Source: a virus
Virus record (IMG/VR): IMGVR_UViG_3300037502_000305
Span: 1-31,139 of that record
DNA: 31,139 nt
Strand: one strand, 5' to 3'
In this document: positions 21,421 through 27,485 of the stretch, piece after piece
Numbering within the stretch: the stretch's first letter is position 1
Layout of the letters: every line of letters begins with the position of its first letter
Translations under genes and position numbers: made by a program
The notes under the pieces: model-generated
Database searches by the model: none
Seen by the model: only the letters and a program-made list of their open reading frames with translations
Told to the model about the DNA's origin: nothing

Positions 21421-21849
21421 TCAGAACGGGCTATCGTTGCGTGAAGCAAAATGCTCTTGGTGAGTGGCGGTTGATTGGTTACCGTTCATCCACTCATTGA
21501 ATGTTGCTGCGTTAGCCAAGATGGTATTGACATCGTGACCTGCGGCACAAGCGTACTCAACCGCAGCCTTCAAAGCTACTTGGCGGATAATGGAGGCGGA
21601 GCGTTCATCACCTGACACTTTTGAAGTATTGGCGAAGCTGCCTCCCGAACCTCCACTAAATCCAAACGGCTTGCTGATTTTGATAGTACCCTTTTCGTTC
21701 TTGGTGTAGTCCACCTCATCGCCTACGGCATAAGATGGGGTTGGTGATTTGGCGAAGGCCGTCCCGAAGTCTCCGTTATCAAAGCGGAGTTCTAACTTGA
21801 ACAGGTCTTGCCATTGCCCTTTTGGGGTGATGCTTACGATTTTAGCCAT
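21421..21849 (-). CDS. SSB-like protein (OB fold candidate)
   Basis: A 142-residue protein. Residues 1-62 have a strand-rich build (IVSITPKGQWQDLFKLELRF, then FGTAFAKSPTPSYAVGDEVD, KGTIKISKPFGF), like an OB fold. A Gly/Ser linker (SGGSGGSFA) leads to helices (SASIIRQVALKAAVEYACAA) and a flexible tail ending NDSPF. The -PF end recalls SSB C-terminal tips. It is next to a coiled-coil peptide and the helicase, and its ATG has an AAAACCAATCA leader. I would call it ssDNA-binding with moderate trust; general nucleic acid binding is the alternative. Confidence 0.55.
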   Translation of the reverse strand: MAKIVSITPKGQWQDLFKLELRFDNGDFGTAFAKSPTPSYAVGDEVDYTKNEKGTIKISKPFGFSGGSGGSFANTSKVSGDERSASIIRQVALKAAVEYACAAGHDVNTILANAATFNEWMNGNQSTATHQEHFASRNDSPF

Positions 21850-21863
21850 TGTGTTGATTGGTT

Positions 21864-22004
21864 TTAAATGAATAGAATTGCTTGCTGCTCCAGTACTTCA
21901 ACCTTCGCTTGTAGCTCGGTTACCTTTTCTTGAAGTGCTTTGATTTGCGCCTGCTGCACTTGCAGGGCTTGGGTGTAGGTTTCTTGAGAGAGTGAGAGTG
22001 TCAT
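21864..22004 (-). CDS. Coiled-coil peptide
   Basis: A 46-residue peptide, MTLSLSQETYTQALQVQQAQ, then IKALQEKVTELQAKVEVLEQ and QAILFI. Leu, Ile and Val recur in heptads from residue 14 to 41, the signature of a dimeric or trimeric coiled coil. A strong promoter (22026-22056) lies directly upstream with a short leader holding AAAACCAATCA, so it is the first gene of that transcript. It ends 15 nt before the SSB-like gene. A scaffold or oligomerisation role is possible. Confidence 0.72.
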   Translation of the reverse strand: MTLSLSQETYTQALQVQQAQIKALQEKVTELQAKVEVLEQQAILFI

Positions 22005-22025
22005 TGTGATTGGTTTTTAGTTTGA

Positions 22026-22056
22026 CAAATATACTCAACTTTGATTAACTACCAAA
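22026..22056 (-). promoter_or_regulatory. Bacteroidota-type promoter for the coiled-coil and SSB-like genes
   Basis: TTTG (22056-22053), 19 bases, TATATTTG (22033-22026), a full match to the Bacteroidota form. The box overlaps the last codons of the RusA-like gene. The start is expected about 15 nt before the ATG at 22004. Confidence 0.78.
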
Positions 22057-22421
22057 CCTTGAAAGGTAATTTCTGCGGTGTCTGGGTAAATGTCTGGGTC
22101 GTGTTCCATCTTCAGTTTGCGGACATAAGCCTTTGAGTCATCCTTTACGCCTCCCCATTTGCGGAATGCGTCAAGCGCAAACTTCACCGCCATTATGGAA
22201 TTGTCAATGTCGTAGCGGTAGTTGACCTTGCAGGTGATGTAGACGTGCTGGATGGGTACGCAGTCGTATTCTTCAAGCTGCGCCATCACCTCTGCGGTAT
22301 GTTTGTCTTTGGCCTTTGCACGTACTGTCCAATGCTTTGAGGCATAAAACATATTGAGGCTTGGGACTTTGCCCACGACCACGTGGTAGGACTTTAGTTG
22401 TCCTGTTGCAGGAAACCACAT
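22035..22421 (-). CDS. rusA: RusA-like Holliday junction resolvase
   Basis: A 128-residue nuclease. It starts MWFPATGQLKSYHVVVGKVP and contains SLNMFYASKHWTVRAK. The core is YRYDIDNSIMAVKFALDAFR followed by KWGGVKDDSK: the DxDN pair, the Lys and the DD of RusA. The end is a strand (IYPDTAEITFQGL). RusA enzymes cut four-way junctions in recombination and can resolve branched DNA before packaging. It sits with other replication genes and overlaps the previous gene by 28 nt. Confidence 0.8.
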   Translation of the reverse strand: MWFPATGQLKSYHVVVGKVPSLNMFYASKHWTVRAKAKDKHTAEVMAQLEEYDCVPIQHVYITCKVNYRYDIDNSIMAVKFALDAFRKWGGVKDDSKAYVRKLKMEHDPDIYPDTAEITFQGLVVNQS

Positions 22422-22642
22422 TGGATAGCGAAGTGGTAGTCAATCTTGGCTATCTCTGCGAGTAGCTCTTGCTCTTTGTATTTCGCCTCTTGGCGAGCCT
22501 TGTAGGTGGAGTCGCAGTTAGCGAACAGGGAAGCACACTCCTCAAGGATGAAGTCAATCTTTCTTCGTTTGGCAGGGTTAGTATAGTACTGCATACTTGA
22601 CATTGATTGTTTCGCTTGTTGTGCTAACTCCTGATTGCTCAT
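22394..22642 (-). CDS. Helical hypothetical protein, early region
   Basis: An 82-residue helical protein, MSNQELAQQAKQSMSSMQYY, then AKRRKIDFILEECASLFANC, RQEAKYKEQELLAEIAKIDY. Its start lies 65 nt inside the DUF3310 gene; internal ATGs 13 and 16 codons later would shorten the overlap. A long coiled or helical bundle is visible; no family recognised. Confidence 0.58.
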   Translation of the reverse strand: MSNQELAQQAKQSMSSMQYYTNPAKRRKIDFILEECASLFANCDSTYKARQEAKYKEQELLAEIAKIDYHFAIQCGFLQQDN

Positions 22643-22862
22643 CGTGTATCTCTTGTTTTCTTTGGCGGTCTAATTCAAACTCAAGATGGGCGATAGCCTT
22701 CTTGATGTCTTGAGTGATGGGGTTGTTTGGCTTCTTACCTGCCCTCATCAGGTAGGTCAGCGCAGTCCCGATGTTGTAATTGTCGGGCTGGAAGTCCATC
22801 ACCACATCCTTCGCCTCTATTCCGAGAGTCTTGCCGATGTAGTACGTTGGTGTCTTGCTCAT
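22578..22862 (-). CDS. DUF3310 family protein
   Basis: A 94-residue protein matching DUF3310 by MSKTPTYYIGKTLGIEAKDV, VMDFQPDNYNIGTALTYLMR, AGKKPNNPITQDIKKAIAHL and EFELDRQ. The same domain is in phage T7 gp1.7, reported as a nucleotide kinase; in other phages its role is undefined. It is the first gene after the 322-bp non-coding region. A GAAACCA leader precedes the ATG directly and a TACCTTTG box lies 17 nt upstream. Its C-terminal 30 residues are polar and variable. Confidence 0.82.
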   Translation of the reverse strand: MSKTPTYYIGKTLGIEAKDVVMDFQPDNYNIGTALTYLMRAGKKPNNPITQDIKKAIAHLEFELDRQRKQEIHDEQSGVSTTSETINVKYAVLY

Positions 22863-22878
22863 TGGTTTCCGATTTGCT

Positions 22879-22886
22879 CAAAGGTA
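22879..22886 (-). promoter_or_regulatory. Candidate -7 element of the early operon
   Basis: TACCTTTG on the minus strand, 16 nt before the DUF3310 ATG. The -7 box is right, but the nearest TTG lies only 13 nt upstream, so this promoter is weaker or differently built. Confidence 0.4.
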
Positions 22887-22996
22887 ATTCATCCCAGTAC
22901 AAGAAAATATAGTCGCTCACTATTTAGAATGATTAAAAATTAGCATAATCTATGCATAGGTACTTGCGTATGTCAAGATTATTTTGTTTTTTATAC

Positions 22997-23053
22997 AACT
23001 TACTTAACTTACTTGAGTCAAGTATACAAGTATACTTACTTACCAAGTACTTG
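22997..23053. repeat. Linked palindromes built from ACTTG/CAAGT
   Basis: Tandem AACTTACTT twice (22997-23014); TACTTGA-G-TCAAGTA (23010-23024); AAGTATAC-AA-GTATACTT (23020-23037); CAAGTACTTG (23044-23053). The dyads overlap and share the half-site CAAGTA. This is the look of an operator or iteron array. Confidence 0.75.
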
Positions 23054-23085
23054 AAAGAAAAAGAAACTTGACAAAGAAAAAGAAA
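23054..23085. repeat. 13-bp purine direct repeat
   Basis: AAAGAAAAAGAAA at 23054-23066 and 23073-23085, separated by CTTGAC. One strand is nearly all purine, typical of easily melted or unusual-structure DNA near origins. Confidence 0.75.
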
Positions 23086-23096
23086 GGAATCTTTGA

Positions 23097-23121
23097 TTTA
23101 AGCGACTTTTATACGCTTAAA
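23097..23121. repeat. 8-bp inverted repeat with 9-nt loop
   Basis: TTTAAGCG (23097-23104) and CGCTTAAA (23114-23121) are perfect complements. There is no T tract, so an operator, an origin hairpin or a transcript end stem is more likely than a standard terminator. Confidence 0.7.
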
Positions 23122-23184
23122 CATATAACCACTCCACTTTGGGTAGAAAGTGCATTAGAACGCATATAAATAGCCTCTATTGAC

Positions 23185-23604
23185 CTATTCAGTCAGTTTG
23201 TCTATCCACCGCTTGATGAGGTAGGCAAACGTCAGGATGAACGCCAATGCTCCGATGTACATATCAAAGTTCCACTTCTTGACCTTCGGCTCTTGCTTGG
23301 CGAGTATCTTGGTTTGGGTGACACGCACCGTATCGGGCAGGCACGTAGCCTCAACCACGACCTTTCGGTCTATGTACTTGAGCTGAAGGCGTACCTTGTC
23401 TTGGTAGATGGTCGTGTCCTTTAGCACCTCCAGCGTGTCCAGTAGGTACTTTGTTTCGGTTACAATCACCGTGTCCTTGACAATTACACTCTGCAGGATA
23501 GGTTGAGCAGTACGGCATCCGCTAACTGCCGCAAGAGTCACACTCAGGATTGTCAATGCTGCAAACGGGAACTTCTTTTTCTTCAAGTTGGTTAAGCCAT
23601 TCAT
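23185..23604 (-). CDS. Unimolecular spanin (u-spanin) candidate
   Basis: A 139-residue protein with a lipoprotein signal and a C-terminal membrane helix. The N-terminus is basic (NLKKKKFPF), then hydrophobic (AALTILSVTL), with lipobox AVSGC and Cys at residue 30. The middle is periplasmic and strand-rich (VIVKDTVIVTETKYLLDTLE, YIDRKVVVEATCLPDTVRVT). Near the end WNFDMYIGALAFILTFAYLI crosses the inner membrane, followed by KRWIDKLTE. Lipid anchor out, membrane helix in is the topology of u-spanins such as T1 gp11, which fuse the two membranes in the last lysis step. The ATG at 23604 overlaps the endolysin stop (TGATG). Confidence 0.7.
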   Translation of the reverse strand: MNGLTNLKKKKFPFAALTILSVTLAAVSGCRTAQPILQSVIVKDTVIVTETKYLLDTLEVLKDTTIYQDKVRLQLKYIDRKVVVEATCLPDTVRVTQTKILAKQEPKVKKWNFDMYIGALAFILTFAYLIKRWIDKLTE

Positions 23605-24032
23605 CAAAATTGGAGGTATTTGGTTTTGCCATTGACTTTTACTGCCTTTAGTTTTTGTTTTCGGTTCTTGCCCTCTGAATAACTAACGTGTACCCACGAT
23701 GGTACTCCGTTAGCATCTGGATACTCGTTTATGATTTGGTCATACTCCACGTTCTCAAGTAGCCATTCAAGCAGCACGTCATTACCACCCGAATACTTGA
23801 GGTCAGCCGCCTGTGCCTGCACGTGCTGCGAGGTCTTGCTACCGCCTACGGCTTTGTTTACCGCAGGTGAACGATACGCACTCGTTACCTCAATCGCTCC
23901 TAGCGCATCTCTCGCAGGTTGTAAGACGTTTTCTGCAAGCGCACGAAGGTTGGGTTCCAAACGCTTCGGAAGTTCGTTAGGAAGGCCTGTATTCGTTTTG
24001 GTCAGTTCAGCAAGACTAAAGTTCTTGGTCAT
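23604..24032 (-). CDS. Endolysin, peptidase M15-like
   Basis: A 142-residue peptidoglycan peptidase of the M15_3 type. It begins FSLAELTKTNTGLPNE, then EVTSAYRSPAVNKAVGGSKT, zinc ligands SQHVQAQAAD (His70, Asp77) and WVHVSY (His115), with Glu103 in INEYPD as likely catalytic base. There is no signal peptide, so it needs a holin; candidates lie directly upstream. It cuts the peptide stem of murein (D-Ala-D-Ala or L-Ala-D-Glu, undecided). An AAAACCA leader directly precedes ATG. Confidence 0.85.
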   Translation of the reverse strand: MTKNFSLAELTKTNTGLPNELPKRLEPNLRALAENVLQPARDALGAIEVTSAYRSPAVNKAVGGSKTSQHVQAQAADLKYSGGNDVLLEWLLENVEYDQIINEYPDANGVPSWVHVSYSEGKNRKQKLKAVKVNGKTKYLQF

Positions 24033-24046
24033 TGGTTTTGATTTTG
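24031..24046. repeat. 16-bp direct repeat at the endolysin start, copy 1
   Basis: ATTGGTTTTGATTTTG, identical to 24064-24079. On the minus strand it is CAAAATCAAAACCAAT, the leader directly before the endolysin ATG. Confidence 0.9.
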
Positions 24047-24063
24047 TTAAAATCTTGCTCGTT

Positions 24064-24079
24064 ATTGGTTTTGATTTTG
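24064..24079. repeat. 16-bp direct repeat upstream of the endolysin, copy 2
   Basis: Identical to 24031-24046, 33 bp apart. Here the minus strand reads ACCAATAACG where the functional copy reads ACCAATGACC, so the start codon is absent. Confidence 0.9.
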
Positions 24080-24106
24080 ATAAACCGACTTTACACTTTG
24101 AAGCCT

Positions 24107-24238
24107 CTACACTTTACCTTGTGAGGCGTAGGGCTTCTTGTAGTTCTTGCTTCGCTTGTTGCTGCTTGCACTCTTTGAATGCTTGCCTCGCTTCTTGCTC
24201 TTGCTGATGAACTTACTTACCGCTTGTTGCTTTGCCAT
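24107..24238 (-). CDS. Very basic 43-residue protein
   Basis: MAKQQAVSKFISKSKKRGKH, then SKSASSNKRSKNYKKPYASQ, ending GKV; about one third of residues are Lys or Arg. The H-[AS]K-x-SS-x-KxSKNYKKxYxxQG pattern is one I recall from tiny proteins of Bacteroidota phages. A nucleic acid-binding or structural role is a guess. Its ATG overlaps the end of the upstream membrane protein gene by 26 nt. The 74 bp after it hold only the 16-bp repeats. Confidence 0.7.
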   Translation of the reverse strand: MAKQQAVSKFISKSKKRGKHSKSASSNKRSKNYKKPYASQGKV

Positions 24239-24401
24239 CGTTAGGGTCTTTTAAAAACATAAGTGCAAACGCTCCCATCAAGAACGCAGATACCTCCGTA
24301 AGGGTCGCACGCTCGTAGAAGACAAGCACGAAGCATAGCCCAATAATAAGAAGTCCTAAGATGGTGGTCTTGGGATTCTTAAAGAGTCGCTCAATCAACA
24401 C
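24213..24401 (-). CDS. Small membrane protein, holin candidate
   Basis: A 62-residue protein with two helices, TTILGLLIIGLCFVLVFY and EVSAFLMGAFALMFLK, and a polar tail. It is the second of two small membrane proteins directly upstream of the endolysin. Two-helix size fits a class II holin. The start is GTG at 24401 (overlap of 11 nt with the upstream gene). Confidence 0.6.
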   Translation of the reverse strand: MLIERLFKNPKTTILGLLIIGLCFVLVFYERATLTEVSAFLMGAFALMFLKDPNDGKATSGK

Positions 24402-24564
24402 GATTCTTCTCCTTTAGCCAATCCCTGCGCCACTTCCATAAGGTGTAGGCAAGAGAAGCCAATAATACCAAAAGACCAAGCGCTTGGTGAACGTAGCCTA
24501 CAAGCAGTCCTGCGCCTGTCAAAGACCAAGACGTGATTACTGAATCAGCAGATTCCTTTGTCAT
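24391..24564 (-). CDS. Small membrane protein, holin candidate
   Basis: A 57-residue protein, MTKESADSVITSWSLTGAGL, then LVGYVHQALGLLVLLASLAY, and a basic end TLWKWRRDWLKEKNRVD. Hydrophobic residues 13-43 could form one long or two short helices, with a cytoplasmic positive tail as in holins. It overlaps the previous stop by 4 nt. Which of the two small genes is the holin and which the antiholin cannot be told. Confidence 0.65.
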   Translation of the reverse strand: MTKESADSVITSWSLTGAGLLVGYVHQALGLLVLLASLAYTLWKWRRDWLKEKNRVD

Positions 24565-24941
24565 TGCTCAACAGGAGGTACAGGGGGTTGGCAGTATGCT
24601 GCTTCGGGGTTAGCCTTGCAATATTCTTCTGCGTATGCTTGCTCCCATCCTGCGAAGATGTGAACACCACAGGGGTCAGGCCATACAACGTAAGAGGCAA
24701 AAGACGTAGCAAGAGGCTCATTAGTCCACAGGATGTCAACTGCGTACTTCGGTGAGGTCTTCAAGCATACTTGGTTGCCTTCTTCATCCGTACCCCATTC
24801 GGTGCAGAGGTAGCCCAACTCAACTACTGCCGTAACCAGCTCGGAGTTCCAAGAGGTGTTGCCTTCGGCATCGGTAGTTTCAATCTTGGGTTTTGCCGCA
24901 GCCCACTGACTGGGCGTGAATTCGTATTTAAGGAATTTCAT
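24561..24941 (-). CDS. Conserved protein downstream of the receptor-binding protein
   Basis: A 126-residue acidic protein (MKFLKYEFTPSQWAAAKPKI, then SELVTAVVELGYLC, VCLKTSPKYAVDILWTNEPL, VVWPDPCGVHIFAGW). The start FTPSQW and the PDPCGVHxFxG phrase are features I recall from proteins next to tail fibres. The Pro-rich end (YCQPPVPPVEQ) suggests a flexible tail. A tail-associated or chaperone role for the fibre is inference. Confidence 0.62.
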   Translation of the reverse strand: MKFLKYEFTPSQWAAAKPKIETTDAEGNTSWNSELVTAVVELGYLCTEWGTDEEGNQVCLKTSPKYAVDILWTNEPLATSFASYVVWPDPCGVHIFAGWEQAYAEEYCKANPEAAYCQPPVPPVEQ

Positions 24942-24952
24942 AATTGAATTGA

Positions 24953-26695
24953 TTAAAGTTGAGTCAGTCGTGCAAGGGTACTATTTGACAAACGGGTCTT
25001 GAATAGTAGGGCTTGGTTTACGCCACCAGCAATCTGAAGGGAACCGCTTGGGTCATAGCCCAAATAAAATTCACTTGTAGCGGGTACGCTTCCGCTTGTA
25101 TCAGTACCGACAAGCGTTCCGTTAAGGTATGCCGCAAAGTCATTCGCTTTGTATGCCAAAGCCATCTTCACGTTTCCTTGCGGGTTAGCTATGGTAATGC
25201 TTGCTTGGGTTGAACCGCTCGCAACAACAAGAAATTGCAATAAATTGGTGCTTGTTATTCGCAGCGACATATAATTATTTAAGTCTGTATATAGTACAAT
25301 GCCTCGTCTTGCCTCCGATAAGTTAGATATATTCGCATCCAAAAACAAAGTCCCCTCCGTCTGCCCGATAAGGCTAGAGATACCCGTCTTAGAACAAGCG
25401 TCAGCAACTCTGGTAACGCTTGTGGATAGGGTGTTGATGTAGGAAGTTGCGTAGGCTCCAAGTTCTGCTTGAAATCCGTACAAATAGCACCCTTTACCAG
25501 TTCCAACATAGCTCGCAGTAGCAAATCCGTCATTTGTTGGGCTTGCTGAAGGCGAAAGCCAAGCCATTATACCAGCATTACCTGCGGGGCTTGTTCCCGT
25601 AATTCTTAATCGGTACCACCCATTTCCTACTGAAGTAACGTCATAAGACAAATTCGCAATAGTTGCACCGCTTGCCAAAGTGCTTGTAATTGCTCCCGTT
25701 TGTAAATCTACGACAATAGAAAAACGACCTACATCCGTTCCGTTAGTTGGGACAAATAAACGGAAACCAGCGTAACGTATATCCTTGTCTTTGTAGTAAC
25801 CACTTATCGTTATTGCCTGCGATGAGGGTACAGATATTGTTGTTTGCTGTGTAACGTGACCTGAGAGGGTTGAGTTGTCAACCAATAAATCAGCGTTGGT
25901 GTATCCGTCTGGGCTTACTGCTTGGTTTGCCGTTACAGTAGCTTGTGTTTTACTCCAAGCCGCATTATCTAACTGCTCCGAGAACGTAACCAAGTTCGTG
26001 CGCTGCGGCTCAAGCAACAGGCGAGGGCAAGAACTATTAAGGTAGTCCAAACGGGGTAACCCACTAACAGGGCCAACGCTTACTGCTGCGCTGGTGGTGG
26101 CGATGTAGTCCGTTGCGATATCCGAAGCCTCTAATTGAGCAAAAGCGATATAAGCAATTTCCCCAGTTGTAAACGAAAGACCTCCGCCTAAGTAGCACAA
26201 AATGGTAGTAGCGTTGCTATTTAACGTAATGCTAAAACGTTGCCACGAAGTAGTCAACGCCATATTGGCTTGGGCAAAGTTTCCGTTATTATTATCCAGT
26301 CGGATATTAACGCTCGTTGCTGAATCGGATTTTGCCCAAAATGACCAAGTGTAGGGAACTCCACTTGAAACGCTCAAAGTTTGAATTACGTTTGAATTCG
26401 CTCCCGTAGCGGTAAACTTTGAAGCCGTAGTGCCTCCGTTTGGGTCGGTCTGCGAATCTACCCGTGTAGTGGTAGAAGTAACCCAAGTTGCCGTTTGGCT
26501 AAAGTTTTGACTGTACAAAGCAAGATTCGTCCGCACCTTCTCAATAAGGCCGTTTGAGGCCACTCGGGTGGCGTTGCTGGCACGGGTAAACGTGAGGTCT
26601 CCGCTTCCGTCTGTTGGTTTCTCGCAGTAAATCTTTGCGTTCTTGTAACCGCTTGGAATCATCACAAGCGATGCGTCATCGTAAAAGCTGCTCAT
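24953..26695 (-). CDS. Receptor-binding tail protein with carbohydrate-binding and lectin-like domains
   Basis: A 580-residue, Ser/Thr/Asn-rich beta protein. The N-terminus has DASLVMIPSGYKNAKIYCEK and LTFTRASNATRVASNGLIE, a module common in Bacteroidota phage fibres. Two jelly-roll-like, carbohydrate-binding units follow (about 60-200: NFSQTATWVTST, WSFWAKSDSA, AQLEASDIATDY; about 230-440: QLDNAAWSKTQATV, ISGYYKDKD, FQAELGAYATSYI). The last 130 residues are LamG/concanavalin-like (EGTLFLDANIS, YKANDFAAYLNGTLVGT, FYLGYDPSGSLQIAGGVNQ). The repeat pattern suggests duplication of the unit. It likely binds host polysaccharide. Confidence 0.7.
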   Translation of the reverse strand: MSSFYDDASLVMIPSGYKNAKIYCEKPTDGSGDLTFTRASNATRVASNGLIEKVRTNLALYSQNFSQTATWVTSTTTRVDSQTDPNGGTTASKFTATGANSNVIQTLSVSSGVPYTWSFWAKSDSATSVNIRLDNNNGNFAQANMALTTSWQRFSITLNSNATTILCYLGGGLSFTTGEIAYIAFAQLEASDIATDYIATTSAAVSVGPVSGLPRLDYLNSSCPRLLLEPQRTNLVTFSEQLDNAAWSKTQATVTANQAVSPDGYTNADLLVDNSTLSGHVTQQTTISVPSSQAITISGYYKDKDIRYAGFRLFVPTNGTDVGRFSIVVDLQTGAITSTLASGATIANLSYDVTSVGNGWYRLRITGTSPAGNAGIMAWLSPSASPTNDGFATASYVGTGKGCYLYGFQAELGAYATSYINTLSTSVTRVADACSKTGISSLIGQTEGTLFLDANISNLSEARRGIVLYTDLNNYMSLRITSTNLLQFLVVASGSTQASITIANPQGNVKMALAYKANDFAAYLNGTLVGTDTSGSVPATSEFYLGYDPSGSLQIAGGVNQALLFKTRLSNSTLARLTQL

Positions 26696-26913
26696 CAGTT
26701 AAAATTTAATGCGTCAATACTAGCAACAAGGCAAGAGTAACCCTCTACAATACCACTATCAGCCAACACGCGAGCAGCGTAATCAGCAGCATACGTGTAA
26801 GCATTTTGAAAGCAAGCAGGCACGCCATCAAAGTCAAGGCTACGGGTGTTGTAGTCCTCGTCTCCCCACTCCGATGAGCAGTAAATAGCACCCCAGTTTA
26901 TATTATTGCTCAT
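26695..26913 (-). CDS. Small hypothetical protein upstream of the receptor-binding protein
   Basis: A 72-residue acidic aromatic protein, MSNNINWGAIYCSSEWGDED, then SLDFDGVPACFQNAYTYAAD and IVEGYSCLVASIDALNFN. The stop overlaps the next ATG by one base. A TTATTTA leader is 16 nt before its ATG. No family recognised; association with the tail fibre by position. Confidence 0.6.
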   Translation of the reverse strand: MSNNINWGAIYCSSEWGDEDYNTRSLDFDGVPACFQNAYTYAADYAARVLADSGIVEGYSCLVASIDALNFN

Positions 26914-26984
26914 TCTTTTCTTTGTCTTTTAAATAACTTTTCAGCTTAAGTATATTGCCCTTCTTAGGTTCGTATTGCTTCTTG

Positions 26985-27485
26985 CTACAATACCCAGCTT
27001 GAAAAGTTCGCGTCCGTATCGGGGAAGACATCGGCATTTGAGTTTTGATAGTATTCAGGGAATGTCGCTTGGTTGTAGCTCATATAGGTGATGAAGCGGT
27101 CAGTATAGTACTGAGCAATGTTGCGCTCCTTCTCCACCAAAAAGTCAACCTCGTTCTTTTCTACGCTTGTTGAGTTCTCACTTGTGTGCTTGTACACACC
27201 GCCATTGGCGATAGTGTACGCAGCAAAAGGCAAGTACTCCACCATTGCGTAGTGAATCAGCATCGGCTGAAGGTAGTCGTTCACCAACGCCAAGTATGGA
27301 TTGGCAAGCGTTCCCGCGATGATGTCATCGCTAATCTTGTCGTAGAGCTTCGTGCCTGTGTAGTTTTGGATGTGGATTTCTTGGGCAATCTTGATGAACT
27401 GGATGAACTTATCCGTGTCCACGTTACCACCCAATGCGGTCTGCCGCACCAAATCCTCTCGCTTAATCCAAAGTGCCGTTGCCAT
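26985..27485 (-). CDS. Head-tail connector (DUF6712-like adaptor)
   Basis: A 166-residue helical protein, MATALWIKREDLVRQTALGG, then DKFIQFIKIAQEIHIQNYTG, TKLYDKISDDIIAG, YLALVNDYLQPMLIHYAMVE and TYMSYNQATFPEY. Bundles of this kind after the portal are adaptor proteins joining portal and neck (DUF6712-like in Bacteroidota phages). The start overlaps the portal stop by one base. The 71 bp after it carry no gene. Confidence 0.72.
   Translation of the reverse strand: MATALWIKREDLVRQTALGGNVDTDKFIQFIKIAQEIHIQNYTGTKLYDKISDDIIAGTLANPYLALVNDYLQPMLIHYAMVEYLPFAAYTIANGGVYKHTSENSTSVEKNEVDFLVEKERNIAQYYTDRFITYMSYNQATFPEYYQNSNADVFPDTDANFSSWVL

Larger units (their letters stand above)
22863..23184. other. 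Longest non-coding region; candidate origin or control region
   Basis: 322 bp with no gene, AT-rich, between the end of the lysis cassette and the first early gene. It contains a tandem 9-mer, three linked palindromes (22997-23053), a duplicated purine 13-mer (23054-23085) and a hairpin (23097-23121). This is the boundary at which late transcription ends and early transcription begins, so both an origin and an operator would be in place. No ORF, tRNA or clear terminator is seen. Confidence 0.65.

Noticed and set aside
21333-21449. Longer N-terminus for the helicase
   Set aside because: The extra 39 codons run through the terminator hairpin at 21372-21396 and start with a non-ATG codon; the ATG at 21332 has a proper leader.
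23140-23184. Terminator directly after the u-spanin gene
   Set aside because: Only a 5-bp stem (AATAG/CTATT) with no T tract is present; too weak to call.
23731-24207. Plus-strand frame of 158 codons, Ser/Cys/Leu-rich
   Set aside because: It covers the endolysin and the basic protein in antisense; composition is that of a shadow frame.
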